Positions 26,082-34,722 of a stretch of DNA of 64,000 nucleotides are shown here, one piece after another. The stretch spans positions 496,001 through 560,000 of the forward strand of contig NZ_JAAOHY010000001.1 of the NCBI RefSeq assembly GCF_011308835.1. The letters are read 5' to 3'. Each line of letters starts with the position of its first letter. The first letter of the stretch is position 1. The stretch is from Paracoccus xiamenensis (lineage in GTDB: Bacteria > Pseudomonadota > Alphaproteobacteria > Rhodobacterales > Rhodobacteraceae). The translations under genes were made by a program, and so were the position numbers. The notes beneath the pieces are model-generated. The model was given only the letters and a program-made list of their open reading frames with translations. It searched no databases and had not been told where the DNA came from.

Positions 26082-26981
26082 TCAGACGCTGACGGTTTCA
26101 CCATCGGCGGGCACCAGAAGGTTATTCTCGAATCCGTTCGCCTTGGCTTGGTCGCGCAAGGTCTGCCGGCTGAGGATGCAGTGATTGATCGCCTCCATAT
26201 GGCTTGCGATCAGCATGGCATTCGGCGCAGCGCGATGGACGGCAATGGCATCGTCCACGCCCATGATGATCGGATCATAGCCCATGAATACCGCATGGCC
26301 GATGTTCAGGACGATGGCGTCGGGATGGTGCCGGTCGATTGCGGTTTGAACGTGGTCGTTCCAGATCGTGTCGCCCGCGATGTAAAGGGTCGAATATTCC
26401 GGGTGGCTGAAGACGACGCCGCAGACATCGCCCAGCGGAATATCGGCCAGCGTTTCGTCGGTTCCGTGCTGACCGCCGGTCTTGGACAGGCGAATGCCGT
26501 TGAACGCGGTTTCTTCGGTCAGCACGCGGACATCGGTAAAGCCGTCAGCGCGAATCTTGTCCGCGTCTTCCTGGTTCTGCGCGAAAAGCGGTTTGTCCTT
26601 TGGCAGCGCGGCCTTGGCCGCGTCGTCCCAGTGATCGATATGCAAATGCGTGACAATCACCGCATCCACCGCCACAAGCTGCTCCACCGAAAGCGGAAGC
26701 GGCACGAGCGGGTTTGCAAACTGGCTGCTTGCAGAGCCGGCAAATCCCGGGATCGCCCCTTGGTCAGCAAAAAGCGGGTCGATCAGGAATTTCGTCCCGG
26801 CATATTCAACCACAAGCGTGGCATTGCGGACCTGGGTGATCTTTGCCGGTTTTTTCGTCATCGTATTCGCCATCAGGGAGGAGGTGGTCATTACGGAAGC
26901 GGCCACGATTGCGCCGCCGCTGGTCGCCAGAAGCTGTCGCCGCGACAGGCTTGTGCGTTTTTCATTATCCATCTGGGTCAT
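26082..26981 (-). CDS. Tat-exported metallo-beta-lactamase-fold hydrolase (UlaG-like)
   Basis: A protein of about 299 residues. The N-terminus carries a twin-arginine signal (SRRQLLATSGGAIVAAS), so it is exported folded. The metal site THLHIDHWD is the HxHxDH motif of the MBL fold; later ligands are seen in AGDT and ASHME. The fold resembles the UlaG/YcbL-type "beta-lactamase superfamily 2" hydrolases. The start at 26981 is one of three close ATGs (27017, 26981, 26972), so the exact one is uncertain. It lies 116 bp downstream of the GlxA-like regulator on the same strand. The substrate is unknown. Confidence 0.82.
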   Translation of the reverse strand: MTQMDNEKRTSLSRRQLLATSGGAIVAASVMTTSSLMANTMTKKPAKITQVRNATLVVEYAGTKFLIDPLFADQGAIPGFAGSASSQFANPLVPLPLSVEQLVAVDAVIVTHLHIDHWDDAAKAALPKDKPLFAQNQEDADKIRADGFTDVRVLTEETAFNGIRLSKTGGQHGTDETLADIPLGDVCGVVFSHPEYSTLYIAGDTIWNDHVQTAIDRHHPDAIVLNIGHAVFMGYDPIIMGVDDAIAVHRAAPNAMLIASHMEAINHCILSRQTLRDQAKANGFENNLLVPADGETVSV

Positions 26982-27097
26982 GCTTTCATTTGCAAGCTTC
27001 TCATGCAGAAGCGTCACATGACTTAAGGGACCGCGGCGGCCCAGACAGGTGGCGCAACCGACAAATTGCGGGTCGATATCGCCATGACGGTCTTGCC

Positions 27098-28060
27098 TTA
27101 GACGCGAAAGCGCTTTCGATAGTCTCCCGGAGACAACCCGATGATGCGCGTGAACACTTTGCGAAAAGCGCCGGGGTCACCATAGCCCACCTGCCAGGCG
27201 ATCTGGTCGAGCGACTGGGTGCCGGTCTGCAACAGATCCTGCGCCCGGCTGACACGGATGCGCTGGAAATACTCGGTCGTCGTAAGCCCCGTGGCCTTTT
27301 TGAAGCGCCGCAGAAAGGTTCGGCCCTCCAGCCCTGCGACCTCGGCCAGTCGTTTTAAGTCGGCTTCCTTGGCGCCAGTCTTTTGCAGCCAATGCTGAAC
27401 CTTCAAGATTGCCGCATCGCCATGGTTCAGGCGCGGCGCAAAGGTGCTGTAATAGCGCTGCTCTCGGTGGGGAGGGTCCACCAAAAGCGCTTTGGCCGTC
27501 TTAATCATGATCGCTGTGCCAAGAAGCCGGTCCACAAGGCGCAGGCTGACATCAATCCACGACATCGCGCCGCCGCCGGTGATGATGTCGCCATCATCGA
27601 CCGTGAGCTGGTCGAGATCGAGCGAGACCTTCGGAAACCGCGCCCGCATCTGTTCGTCGAAGGTCCAGTGCGTCGTAATGCGCCGATTGTCGAGCAGCCC
27701 GGTCTCGCCCAGAACGAATGATCCGGTGCAGATCGAACCCAGCGCCGCGCCCGCTGCATGATGATGCTTCAGCCAGGGAACATAGCGCTGTGCGACCTTG
27801 GGCGAGATCGGCGTGCCCAAGGCTGGCGGCACGATCACCACCGCAGGCTTGTTCGCCGCTGATGGCACGGTGTCAAAAATGCGCGTCGGTTGATCCTCGT
27901 CTGCGGCCAACTGCCAATGGCTGATCCTGATGGATCGCGCTGCTCCCGCGCCGCTGACGAAATTGGCCGTTTCGAACAGGTCGGTCATCCCCAGAACTGC
28001 CGCCATCTGGACCCCCGGATAGATCAGCAAACCGATCTCCCGCAACGCATCATCAGACAT
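27098..28060 (-). CDS. GlxA-family AraC-type transcriptional regulator
   Basis: A 320-residue regulator. Residues ~8-190 form a DJ-1/PfpI-like amidotransferase-fold domain (IGLLIYPGVQMAAVLGMTDLFE, GSICTGSFVLGETGLLDN). The last ~100 residues form an AraC helix-turn-helix pair (LKRLAEVAGLEGRTFLRRFKKATG and IAWQVGYGDPGAFRKVFTRI). ATG 28060 matches the family start; the longer open frame to 28690 lies antisense to the MFS gene. It is divergent from the MFS transporter and upstream of the MBL-fold gene, and probably controls both. Confidence 0.9.
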   Translation of the reverse strand: MSDDALREIGLLIYPGVQMAAVLGMTDLFETANFVSGAGAARSIRISHWQLAADEDQPTRIFDTVPSAANKPAVVIVPPALGTPISPKVAQRYVPWLKHHHAAGAALGSICTGSFVLGETGLLDNRRITTHWTFDEQMRARFPKVSLDLDQLTVDDGDIITGGGAMSWIDVSLRLVDRLLGTAIMIKTAKALLVDPPHREQRYYSTFAPRLNHGDAAILKVQHWLQKTGAKEADLKRLAEVAGLEGRTFLRRFKKATGLTTTEYFQRIRVSRAQDLLQTGTQSLDQIAWQVGYGDPGAFRKVFTRIIGLSPGDYRKRFRV

Positions 28061-28192
28061 GGCAATATCACCCCGCAATATGTCGTCCGCGCCACTTTTT
28101 AGGGTGATGGCAGAGAAATATCTAGGCCAGGACAGAGTTTGGCGGCGTTCGTTGACGCATGTGCGCACCGGCCGATTGCAGTGAAAGACAAG

Positions 28193-29386
28193 ATGATGAG
28201 CATATTTGGCGATGGCCGCACAGTGATCTGGCGGCTGACAGTCGCACAAGCCCTGGTTGGCGCGCATTCGACAACGATCTTTGCCACCGGCGCCGTTCTT
28301 GGGGCAAAGCTGGCGCCCCAACCCGCGCTGGCGACCCTTCCGGTTTCGGTGATGATGGCGGGAATGGCAGGCAGCACATTGCCCGCCGGCGTGCTGGCCG
28401 AGCGCTTTGGCCGCCGGGCTGCCTTCATGGTCGGTGCCATGCTTGGGATTCTCAGCGGCCTGCTTGGCGCCTATGCGATCATGGTGCAGTCTTTCGCGCT
28501 GTTCTGCATGGCGACCTTGCTGGCCGGGGCCTTTGCGGCCATCGGCATGACCTTTCGCTTCGTGGCCGCGGAATGCGTTCCCGCGAACGCAAAACCCCGC
28601 GCGCTTGCCACCGTGCTTGCCGGGGGCGTCGCCTCTGGCCTGCTGGGCGGGGAACTTGCCACTGCAACCATGAATGCCGTTCCCGCTCACCAGTTTGCCG
28701 GATCCTATTTGGCTGCCAGCGCAACGGCACTCGCGGCAGGGGTGATGCTTCTGGGCGTTGGTGGAAAAGGCGCTGCCTCAACCGAGCGCGGCCAAGGTCG
28801 CACCATCACGCAAATCATGGGCCAGCCGCTTTTCCTCGTCGCCGTCACGACGGGCGCGATCATCTATTTGCTGATGAATTTCCTGATGACGTCGGCCCCG
28901 CTTGCCATGAGGATGCACGGGCTGGCGCAGCATCATGCCAACACCGCCGTGCAATGGCATGTTGTTGCCATGTTCGCGCCCAGCTTCGTTGTCGGTTGGC
29001 TGATTTCCCGTTTCGGTGCGCGCTGGATCACGGCAAGCGGGCTGGTCATTACCGGTCTTGCCGCAATCATCGGTCTGGCGGGCGAGACGCATATGCACTT
29101 TCTTCTGTGCCTCATCGTGTTGGGGATCGGCTGGAACTTCGGTTTTGCAGGATCGTCGTCAATGATCCTCGACACGCATCGCCCGGAAGAACGGGCGCGC
29201 GCGCAGTCGGCCAATGACTTCATCGTGTTTGGCACGGTCATGATCGGCTCTTTCCTGTCGGGGGGCGTTCTGACGACTTATGGCTGGTACGTCGTCTGCT
29301 GGCTGACCTTTCCGCCGCTGGTGATCGCATTGGCCGCGCTGGCGCTGTTTCAGCAGGCACCCGCGCCCCAACGGGTCCGCGTCTGA
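28193..29386 (+). CDS. MFS transporter
   Basis: A 397-residue protein with around twelve hydrophobic segments. A motif-A-like loop LAERFGRRAAFMVG lies between helices 2 and 3. The first of two tandem ATGs at 28193 follows GAAAG; the open frame also allows a TTG at 28139. The relation to drug or metabolite exporters is general, and no substrate can be assigned. The gene is divergent from the GlxA-type regulator with a 132-bp gap, which suggests regulated expression. Confidence 0.85.
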   Translation: MMSIFGDGRTVIWRLTVAQALVGAHSTTIFATGAVLGAKLAPQPALATLPVSVMMAGMAGSTLPAGVLAERFGRRAAFMVGAMLGILSGLLGAYAIMVQSFALFCMATLLAGAFAAIGMTFRFVAAECVPANAKPRALATVLAGGVASGLLGGELATATMNAVPAHQFAGSYLAASATALAAGVMLLGVGGKGAASTERGQGRTITQIMGQPLFLVAVTTGAIIYLLMNFLMTSAPLAMRMHGLAQHHANTAVQWHVVAMFAPSFVVGWLISRFGARWITASGLVITGLAAIIGLAGETHMHFLLCLIVLGIGWNFGFAGSSSMILDTHRPEERARAQSANDFIVFGTVMIGSFLSGGVLTTYGWYVVCWLTFPPLVIALAALALFQQAPAPQRVRV

Positions 29387-29566
29387 GGGTGGCCCTGTTC
29401 AGGCTTTGGCAACATTCGGACTGTTGCAGATTTCGCGATATCGACCGGGCGAACAGATTGATCGCCCGCCATGGCGTTACGCGATCCCGATTTCATACCC
29501 CAACGTTACTTGACCTGAGGGCAGTTTCTGGCGACCAACGCGCATTCTATTAACTGTGGCGCGCCG

Positions 29567-32320
29567 ATGTCCCGACCCTACCACTCGATTGCCGATGAAA
29601 TTGCCGATGCGCTGAGCCGCTTTGCCGGGCTGACGGCGTTGCGTGATCGGCAGCGAAGCCTGACCTATGCCGAGCTGGGGGGCTTTATTGCTGCCGCAAG
29701 ACCGACCCTTGCGGGGCATCGGGCGGTGGGGGTTTACGGTGTGCCCGGCGTTCTTTTCGGCGCGGCCGTCACTGCCTGCGTGGTTGACGGACGGCCATTC
29801 GTCCATCTGGATCCCGCAATTCCCAAGGCTGTGCTGGCCAATATCCTGGCCGAGCTGGGTATTTCACTGATCCTGGCCTCGCAGCCGCCAAAGCCCGGCC
29901 AGCTTCCGCCCGATTGCCGGGTGGTGGATGCGTCAGCATTTCTGGAAAGCGCACCGGCAGAGATCAAGGCCGCGCAGGTTCAGCCCACCGATTCCATCTA
30001 TCTGGTCGCCACATCCGGCACGACGGGGCGTCCCAAATGTATTCCGGTCACGCATGATGCGGCCCTGCTGTCTTATCACTGGCGCGAGGAATACGCCCCC
30101 TATGCCCCAGGCATGAAGGTTGGCGTCTATATCTTTGCCATATGGGAAATGCTCCGCCCGCTGCGCTTTGGTGCCGAAATCTGCTTTCCGCGCGCAGAGG
30201 AGCTTTTATCGCCGCAGGGGTTCGTGGCGTTTCTGTCGGATCACGAGATCCACGAGATGCTGTTTACTCCGTCCTTTCTGGAAAAAATCCTCGGCCCGGT
30301 CGAAGCCGCCACAGGGGCCTTGCTGCCCCTGCGCCGGATCATCCTGAACGGAGAGGTGGTTCACGACCGCCTGATCGCGCAGGTGCAGGCCAAGCTGCCA
30401 CAGGTCACCTTGTGGAACCTTTACAGCATCTGCGAAACCCATGACATCTGCATGTCCCTTGTAACGGGGCAGTCGGACGGGCAACCGGGCATCACCGTCG
30501 GCAAGGCGATGCCGCATTTGCGCGCGGTGGTGCTGGATCATGACGATCAGCCCTGTCCGCCCGGCACTGCCGGCCTGTTGCATTTCGAAGGCCCGCGCAT
30601 GCTTGGGCCGGGCTATGTGGACCGCCCCGAGGAAACGGCCCGCCGCTTTCGCGAACTGGTCATCGAGGGCAAGGCGGTACGGCTTTACGATACCGGCGAT
30701 CAGGGCATCGTCGATGATGACGGCCAGATCACCGTGCTGGGCCGGGTTGCCCATATGCTGAAGCTGCGCGGCCACAGCATCCAGACGGCGGAGCTGACGC
30801 AGACCATGGCCGGGCTGATGGAGTTCGGGCAGGCAATCCCTTGGGTGCGCGATATGGGCGGCGGCGATCAGGCGCTGGTGCTTTATTACACCGCGGATGC
30901 GGATCAGATGGCGCGGAACGCCGAACGCTGGCAGATTTCGGGAACGCGCTTGCCCGAGCCGCTGATCCATGCTTTGCGCCAGCTGCTGCCGAGCTATTGC
31001 ATCCCTTCATATCTGGTGCATCTCGATGAGATCCCGATCCATGGGGTGTCCGGGAAATGCGACTACAAGGCCTTGCCCGAAATTGCCGCCCATGCCGCCG
31101 GGCCTGCGGTCGATGGTGTGCCGCCAGTGCTGGCAGAGGTCGCGCGGATCATGCGCTGCGATGCGGCTGCACTGGACCCGGCGCAGTCATTCCACAATTC
31201 GGGCGGCGATTCCCTGATGTGTGTCGATCTGGTGCTGGCGCTGGAAAAAGCATATGAGCGCCGCGTCGATTTCGACTGGGCGCTGAACCTGCCTCTGGCG
31301 CGGCTGCATCAGCTGCTGACCCAGCAAGGTACCGCAAATGCGGTCCGCATCGACCGCCCCGGCATCCTGCTGACCGGCGCGACAGGGTTTCTGGGCGGGC
31401 ATGTCTTGCGCGCGGCATTGGATCACCTGCCATCTGATCAGGTCGTTTACTGCCTGATCCGGCCCGGAAATCGTGATCCTCATCGGCGACTGGACGGCAT
31501 GCTGTCGGCTGCGGAAAGGGAACGGGTGGTCGTCATCGCGGGTCAGATCGACGATCCGCATTTTGGCTGCGATCCCGCGACCCATGCCCAGCTTGCGCAG
31601 CAGGTGCATCAGGTCATCCATTGCGCCGCGACGGTCAATCTGGCCGTTGATCGCGCGCAGATGGAGGAATGGTCGCGCGCCGGGATACGGAACGTTCTGC
31701 AATTCTGCCACGACGCGGGGGCGGACCTGCGCTTTTCATCCTCGACCGCGGTGTTTCCCGAAACCGGCGGGCCGTTCCCGGAAGCGCCTGCACAGCTGTT
31801 TCCCGGCTGTTCGGGTTACGGCGCGGCCAAGATCGCGGCCGAGGCCGAAATTGCGGCCTCGGGTGTGCCGGCGGCATTGGTGCGGCTGCCCTCGATGTAT
31901 GATCTGGACGCGCCGAACCCGCGCGATATCTGCGAAATCGTGCTGGCGGCCTGTCGCGACATCGCAAGCATTCCGCATGGGCTGACCTTCCCGATGACGG
32001 ATGTACGCGCGGCGGCGGCGTTTCTGGTTGGCTTGCCCAAGGCGCGCGGGGTTTCGTGGTACAATCTGGTCGCCGACGACCGTATCGCCCCCGATGGTCA
32101 CGGGCTGCAAAGTATTCCACCCGCCGACTGGCTGGTGCGGGCACCCCTGACAGATGCGGTGCGACGACTTATTGCCGCCGATCCGCTGATTCTGGCGGCG
32201 GATGCGCAGTTTGACACCGCCGCCGCCGCCGCCGCTTTGCCGGCGTGTTTCGCCGCGCTGTGCAACGCGCCTGCGCTGATCGCGCGCAGGCTTTACCAAA
32301 GAGAGCCGGCGTTGATCTGA
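29567..32320 (+). CDS. NRPS-like A-T-R enzyme: adenylation, carrier and thioester reductase
   Basis: A 917-residue single-module enzyme. The adenylation domain (~10-505) has SGTTGRPK (150-157), the A5-like SICETHD (287-293), YDTGD (374-378) and the C-terminal lysine in HGVSGKCDY (~497). A carrier domain has NSGGDSL with phosphopantetheine Ser549. A reductase domain (~598-917) has GATGFLG (604-610) for NAD(P)H and a catalytic YGAAK (751-755) with Ser727 nearby. The family loads a carboxylic or amino acid as a thioester and releases it as an aldehyde or alcohol, as in Lys2 and carboxylic acid reductases. There is no condensation domain and no phosphopantetheinyl transferase gene nearby. The substrate is unknown. 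Confidence 0.88.
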   Translation: MSRPYHSIADEIADALSRFAGLTALRDRQRSLTYAELGGFIAAARPTLAGHRAVGVYGVPGVLFGAAVTACVVDGRPFVHLDPAIPKAVLANILAELGISLILASQPPKPGQLPPDCRVVDASAFLESAPAEIKAAQVQPTDSIYLVATSGTTGRPKCIPVTHDAALLSYHWREEYAPYAPGMKVGVYIFAIWEMLRPLRFGAEICFPRAEELLSPQGFVAFLSDHEIHEMLFTPSFLEKILGPVEAATGALLPLRRIILNGEVVHDRLIAQVQAKLPQVTLWNLYSICETHDICMSLVTGQSDGQPGITVGKAMPHLRAVVLDHDDQPCPPGTAGLLHFEGPRMLGPGYVDRPEETARRFRELVIEGKAVRLYDTGDQGIVDDDGQITVLGRVAHMLKLRGHSIQTAELTQTMAGLMEFGQAIPWVRDMGGGDQALVLYYTADADQMARNAERWQISGTRLPEPLIHALRQLLPSYCIPSYLVHLDEIPIHGVSGKCDYKALPEIAAHAAGPAVDGVPPVLAEVARIMRCDAAALDPAQSFHNSGGDSLMCVDLVLALEKAYERRVDFDWALNLPLARLHQLLTQQGTANAVRIDRPGILLTGATGFLGGHVLRAALDHLPSDQVVYCLIRPGNRDPHRRLDGMLSAAERERVVVIAGQIDDPHFGCDPATHAQLAQQVHQVIHCAATVNLAVDRAQMEEWSRAGIRNVLQFCHDAGADLRFSSSTAVFPETGGPFPEAPAQLFPGCSGYGAAKIAAEAEIAASGVPAALVRLPSMYDLDAPNPRDICEIVLAACRDIASIPHGLTFPMTDVRAAAAFLVGLPKARGVSWYNLVADDRIAPDGHGLQSIPPADWLVRAPLTDAVRRLIAADPLILAADAQFDTAAAAAALPACFAALCNAPALIARRLYQREPALI

Positions 32321-33066
32321 TGATCGGTCATGGTGACCGCACGCGCGGCATCGCTGACCAGATAGGCGACCAGCCCGGCGACCTCCTCGGGCTGGACCAG
32401 CTTGCCCTGCGGATTCGAGGATTCGTATTTGGCGCGCACCTCGGCCAGCGGCGCGCCCGCAGCGACCTCGGCGTCGATAAAGGTCTTCAGCATCTCGGTC
32501 TCGACCCAGGTCGGGCTGACGCTGTTGCAGGTGACGCCTGCGGCCGCGCCTTCCAGTGCGACGCAACGCCCCAGACCCAACAGCCCCGCCTTTGACGCAC
32601 AATAGGCCCCGTTCAGCGCCATGCCGTGATGCGCGGCGACCGAGGCGATATTGACGATCCGCCCCCATTTCTGCGCCATCATGCCGGGCATGACCTCGCG
32701 GATCATCTTGAAAGAGCCGGTCAGGTTGGTGTCGATGGTATCATTCCAGATCTGATCAGCGTGGCCCGCAATGGCCGCTTCTTCATAGACGCCCGCCGCA
32801 TTCACCAGAATATCCACCCGGCCATGGGCCTTGATGACCCCTGCGACAAAGGCATGGCAACTTTCGGTCTGGCGCACGTCCAACTGGTCAACGCTGATGC
32901 GATCCCCGAATTCTGCGGTGATGTTGCGCGTCAACTCGGGCACCGCGCCGCGCCGTGCGCCGATGGCCACCGTCGCCCCATCACGCGCCAGCCGCGCTGC
33001 GACCGCGCGCCCGATCCCGCTTAACCCGCCCGTAACTATCGCGACCCGGTTCGCCGTCTGCATCAT
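32293..33066 (-). CDS. SDR-family NAD(P)-dependent oxidoreductase
   Basis: A 257-residue short-chain dehydrogenase. It has TGGLSGIGRAVA (residues ~11-22), NAAG, IASV and the catalytic YCASK. The C-terminal INAGSLW replaces the usual glycine-rich end. Overall it resembles beta-hydroxyacid or ketoacyl reductases; no specific substrate is evident. ATG 33066 (or the adjacent 33063) is chosen with AGGTGGA upstream; the open frame extends to 33267. Its 3' end overlaps the convergent A-T-R gene by 28 bp. A 280-bp gap separates it from bioC upstream. Confidence 0.85.
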   Translation of the reverse strand: MMQTANRVAIVTGGLSGIGRAVAARLARDGATVAIGARRGAVPELTRNITAEFGDRISVDQLDVRQTESCHAFVAGVIKAHGRVDILVNAAGVYEEAAIAGHADQIWNDTIDTNLTGSFKMIREVMPGMMAQKWGRIVNIASVAAHHGMALNGAYCASKAGLLGLGRCVALEGAAAGVTCNSVSPTWVETEMLKTFIDAEVAAGAPLAEVRAKYESSNPQGKLVQPEEVAGLVAYLVSDAARAVTMTDHQINAGSLW

Positions 33067-33299
33067 TCCACCTGTCCTCTGTTTTGCGGCCTTGCGGGGC
33101 CGGATTGCAAAAAACTGGCAGAAAGGTCCAGCCTTCAGGCCCGAAATGGCTTTGCTGTACAAATCCAACTGGTGAATTATCTCGTGAATCGTGTGTGGTA
33201 GCTGTTGGTCGTGACAAGTTGGTCCCCGACACAGAACTGACCTTCGCAGAATGCAGGGCGGAAGCAACGCGGTTCGCGTTCAATCTGGCTTGATCCGGA

Positions 33300-33317
33300 G
33301 ACGGTTTGGATACCGTC
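33300..33317 (-). terminator. Candidate hairpin after the biotin operon
   Basis: A perfect 6-bp stem GACGGT / ACCGTC with a 6-base loop lies 30 bp past the bioC stop. It is short and has no T tract. Confidence 0.3.
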
Positions 33318-33346
33318 GCGGACAGGAAAAGGGGGGCGGCAGGAAC

Positions 33347-34105
33347 TCAGTTACGTTTTTGGCCGATGATCCAGACCGGGTGATAGGTCAGCGTCACACC
33401 TGCGGGGCCACCAAAGCGCTGCGAATAATCCGCCGAGAACTGCGCAAGGCGAGATTTGCTCCACACCCCTTGCGCCTTTCCGTTCACGCCGGTCTTCCGC
33501 AGGTGATCAAGAACGCACCGTGGCGTGGGAAAGTGCATTTCCCGAATGCGCTCGCCGGTGACGAAGACATCCAGTTCGTCCTTCAGCGCGGCCGCCATAT
33601 CCGCGAGGGATTGAAGACCAGGCGCACCGGCATGTGACCCCAGATGTGCCAGTTCACGGTACTGTTCCGGGCCAAAGCCGGAAATGGCCAGCCAACCGCC
33701 CGGCGCAAGCGCTCTGGCCGCCCGTTGCAGAAGTCGCGCCGGGTCGGGCAGCCATTGGATCATTGATGCCGATGCGATCAGTTGGGGTTTTTCCGGCCAA
33801 TCCATTTGCAGCGCATCGCCACACAGAAATGTTGCTCCTGCTGCCTTTGCTGCGCGCGCGGCCTCGGGCGAAAGGTCGTTGACCGTTAATGCCCGCATTT
33901 CGAAATTTGAACATAAGCGCCGCGTCAGGTGGCCGGTGCCGCAGCCCATCTCGAACGCCACGTCGAAACGCTCTGGCGCGCCGCTGTCACGCAAATCCTG
34001 CACAAGCCGGTTCGCGATCCAGGCCTGTTGGCTGGCTGCATCGTCATAGCTTGAATAGCTGCGGCTGAAGCTGCGTTGAACGCGGGGGGCGAGATCCCGG
34101 CTCAT
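33347..34105 (-). CDS. bioC: Malonyl-ACP O-methyltransferase BioC
   Basis: A 252-residue SAM-dependent methyltransferase. Motif I is seen in EMGCGTGHLTRRL (~52-64), motif II-like NDLSPEAARAA, and then FLCGDALQMDWP and SASMIQWLPDP. BioC methylates malonyl-ACP (or -CoA) so that it can enter fatty-acid synthesis and be built into pimeloyl-ACP methyl ester, the start of biotin's pimelate arm. ATG 34105 overlaps the bioG stop (ATGA). It is the last gene of bioF-D-A-G-C. Confidence 0.9.
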   Translation of the reverse strand: MSRDLAPRVQRSFSRSYSSYDDAASQQAWIANRLVQDLRDSGAPERFDVAFEMGCGTGHLTRRLCSNFEMRALTVNDLSPEAARAAKAAGATFLCGDALQMDWPEKPQLIASASMIQWLPDPARLLQRAARALAPGGWLAISGFGPEQYRELAHLGSHAGAPGLQSLADMAAALKDELDVFVTGERIREMHFPTPRCVLDHLRKTGVNGKAQGVWSKSRLAQFSADYSQRFGGPAGVTLTYHPVWIIGQKRN

Positions 34106-34722
34106 TCGATCCACTCCGCCCAGCTTTGGCCGACGCGAAACGGCACATGTGGGCCGGGGATATGGCAGACGGCCTCGCGCTGCCTTGTCCATGCGAGTTC
34201 TTGCGCGGCAGTGGGGATGATCCGGTCCTTTTGCGGGATCCAGATGCGATCAAAAGCCGTTTCCGGGGCGGGGCCGCGGTCGAGCACAGAAAGAAGCTCG
34301 GTCCGGGCGCTCTCGATATCAAGGTCGGGGGCAGGGCTGCCCAATCCCGCGCGCAGGCAAAATTTGGCAAAGCTGGCGGCACTTAAGCCCTCTGCGGTCG
34401 CGCGGATGATGTCCGGGGCGATACCCCTTTCCGGGTCGGCGGGAAACAGGGTGCCGCTTATGGCGACGCTGCGGGCGGGTCGTGTTCCAGTCATCGACAT
34501 CCAATGTGCAGCGGCGGCGACGCCAAAGGAAAACGCAACGAGTGTAATGTGGTCGAATGCGCGCAGCTCGGTCAGCGGGTCGTCCAGCTGTCGATAGTCG
34601 TCGACAAACAGCACATCCTGCCCGCCGGACAGCCTCAGGAACGGGGCCGGGCCAAGCGCCCAACCGCCAAAGACCAGGATCATTGCCCCATGTCCCCTTC
34701 GGTGCAGCCACCGCGCCTTCAT
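34102..34722 (-). CDS. bioG: Pimeloyl-ACP methyl ester carboxylesterase BioG
   Basis: A 206-residue alpha/beta hydrolase of the BioG (DUF452) type. The likely nucleophile serine is in VAFSFGVAAAAHWM. A histidine near the C-terminus (GPHVPF) could complete the triad. BioG cleaves the methyl ester of pimeloyl-ACP and so ends BioC-primed elongation; it replaces BioH in many bacteria. It lies between bioA and bioC, and both junctions are ATGA overlaps. Its length matches known BioG proteins. Confidence 0.85.
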   Translation of the reverse strand: MKARWLHRRGHGAMILVFGGWALGPAPFLRLSGGQDVLFVDDYRQLDDPLTELRAFDHITLVAFSFGVAAAAHWMSMTGTRPARSVAISGTLFPADPERGIAPDIIRATAEGLSAASFAKFCLRAGLGSPAPDLDIESARTELLSVLDRGPAPETAFDRIWIPQKDRIIPTAAQELAWTRQREAVCHIPGPHVPFRVGQSWAEWIE

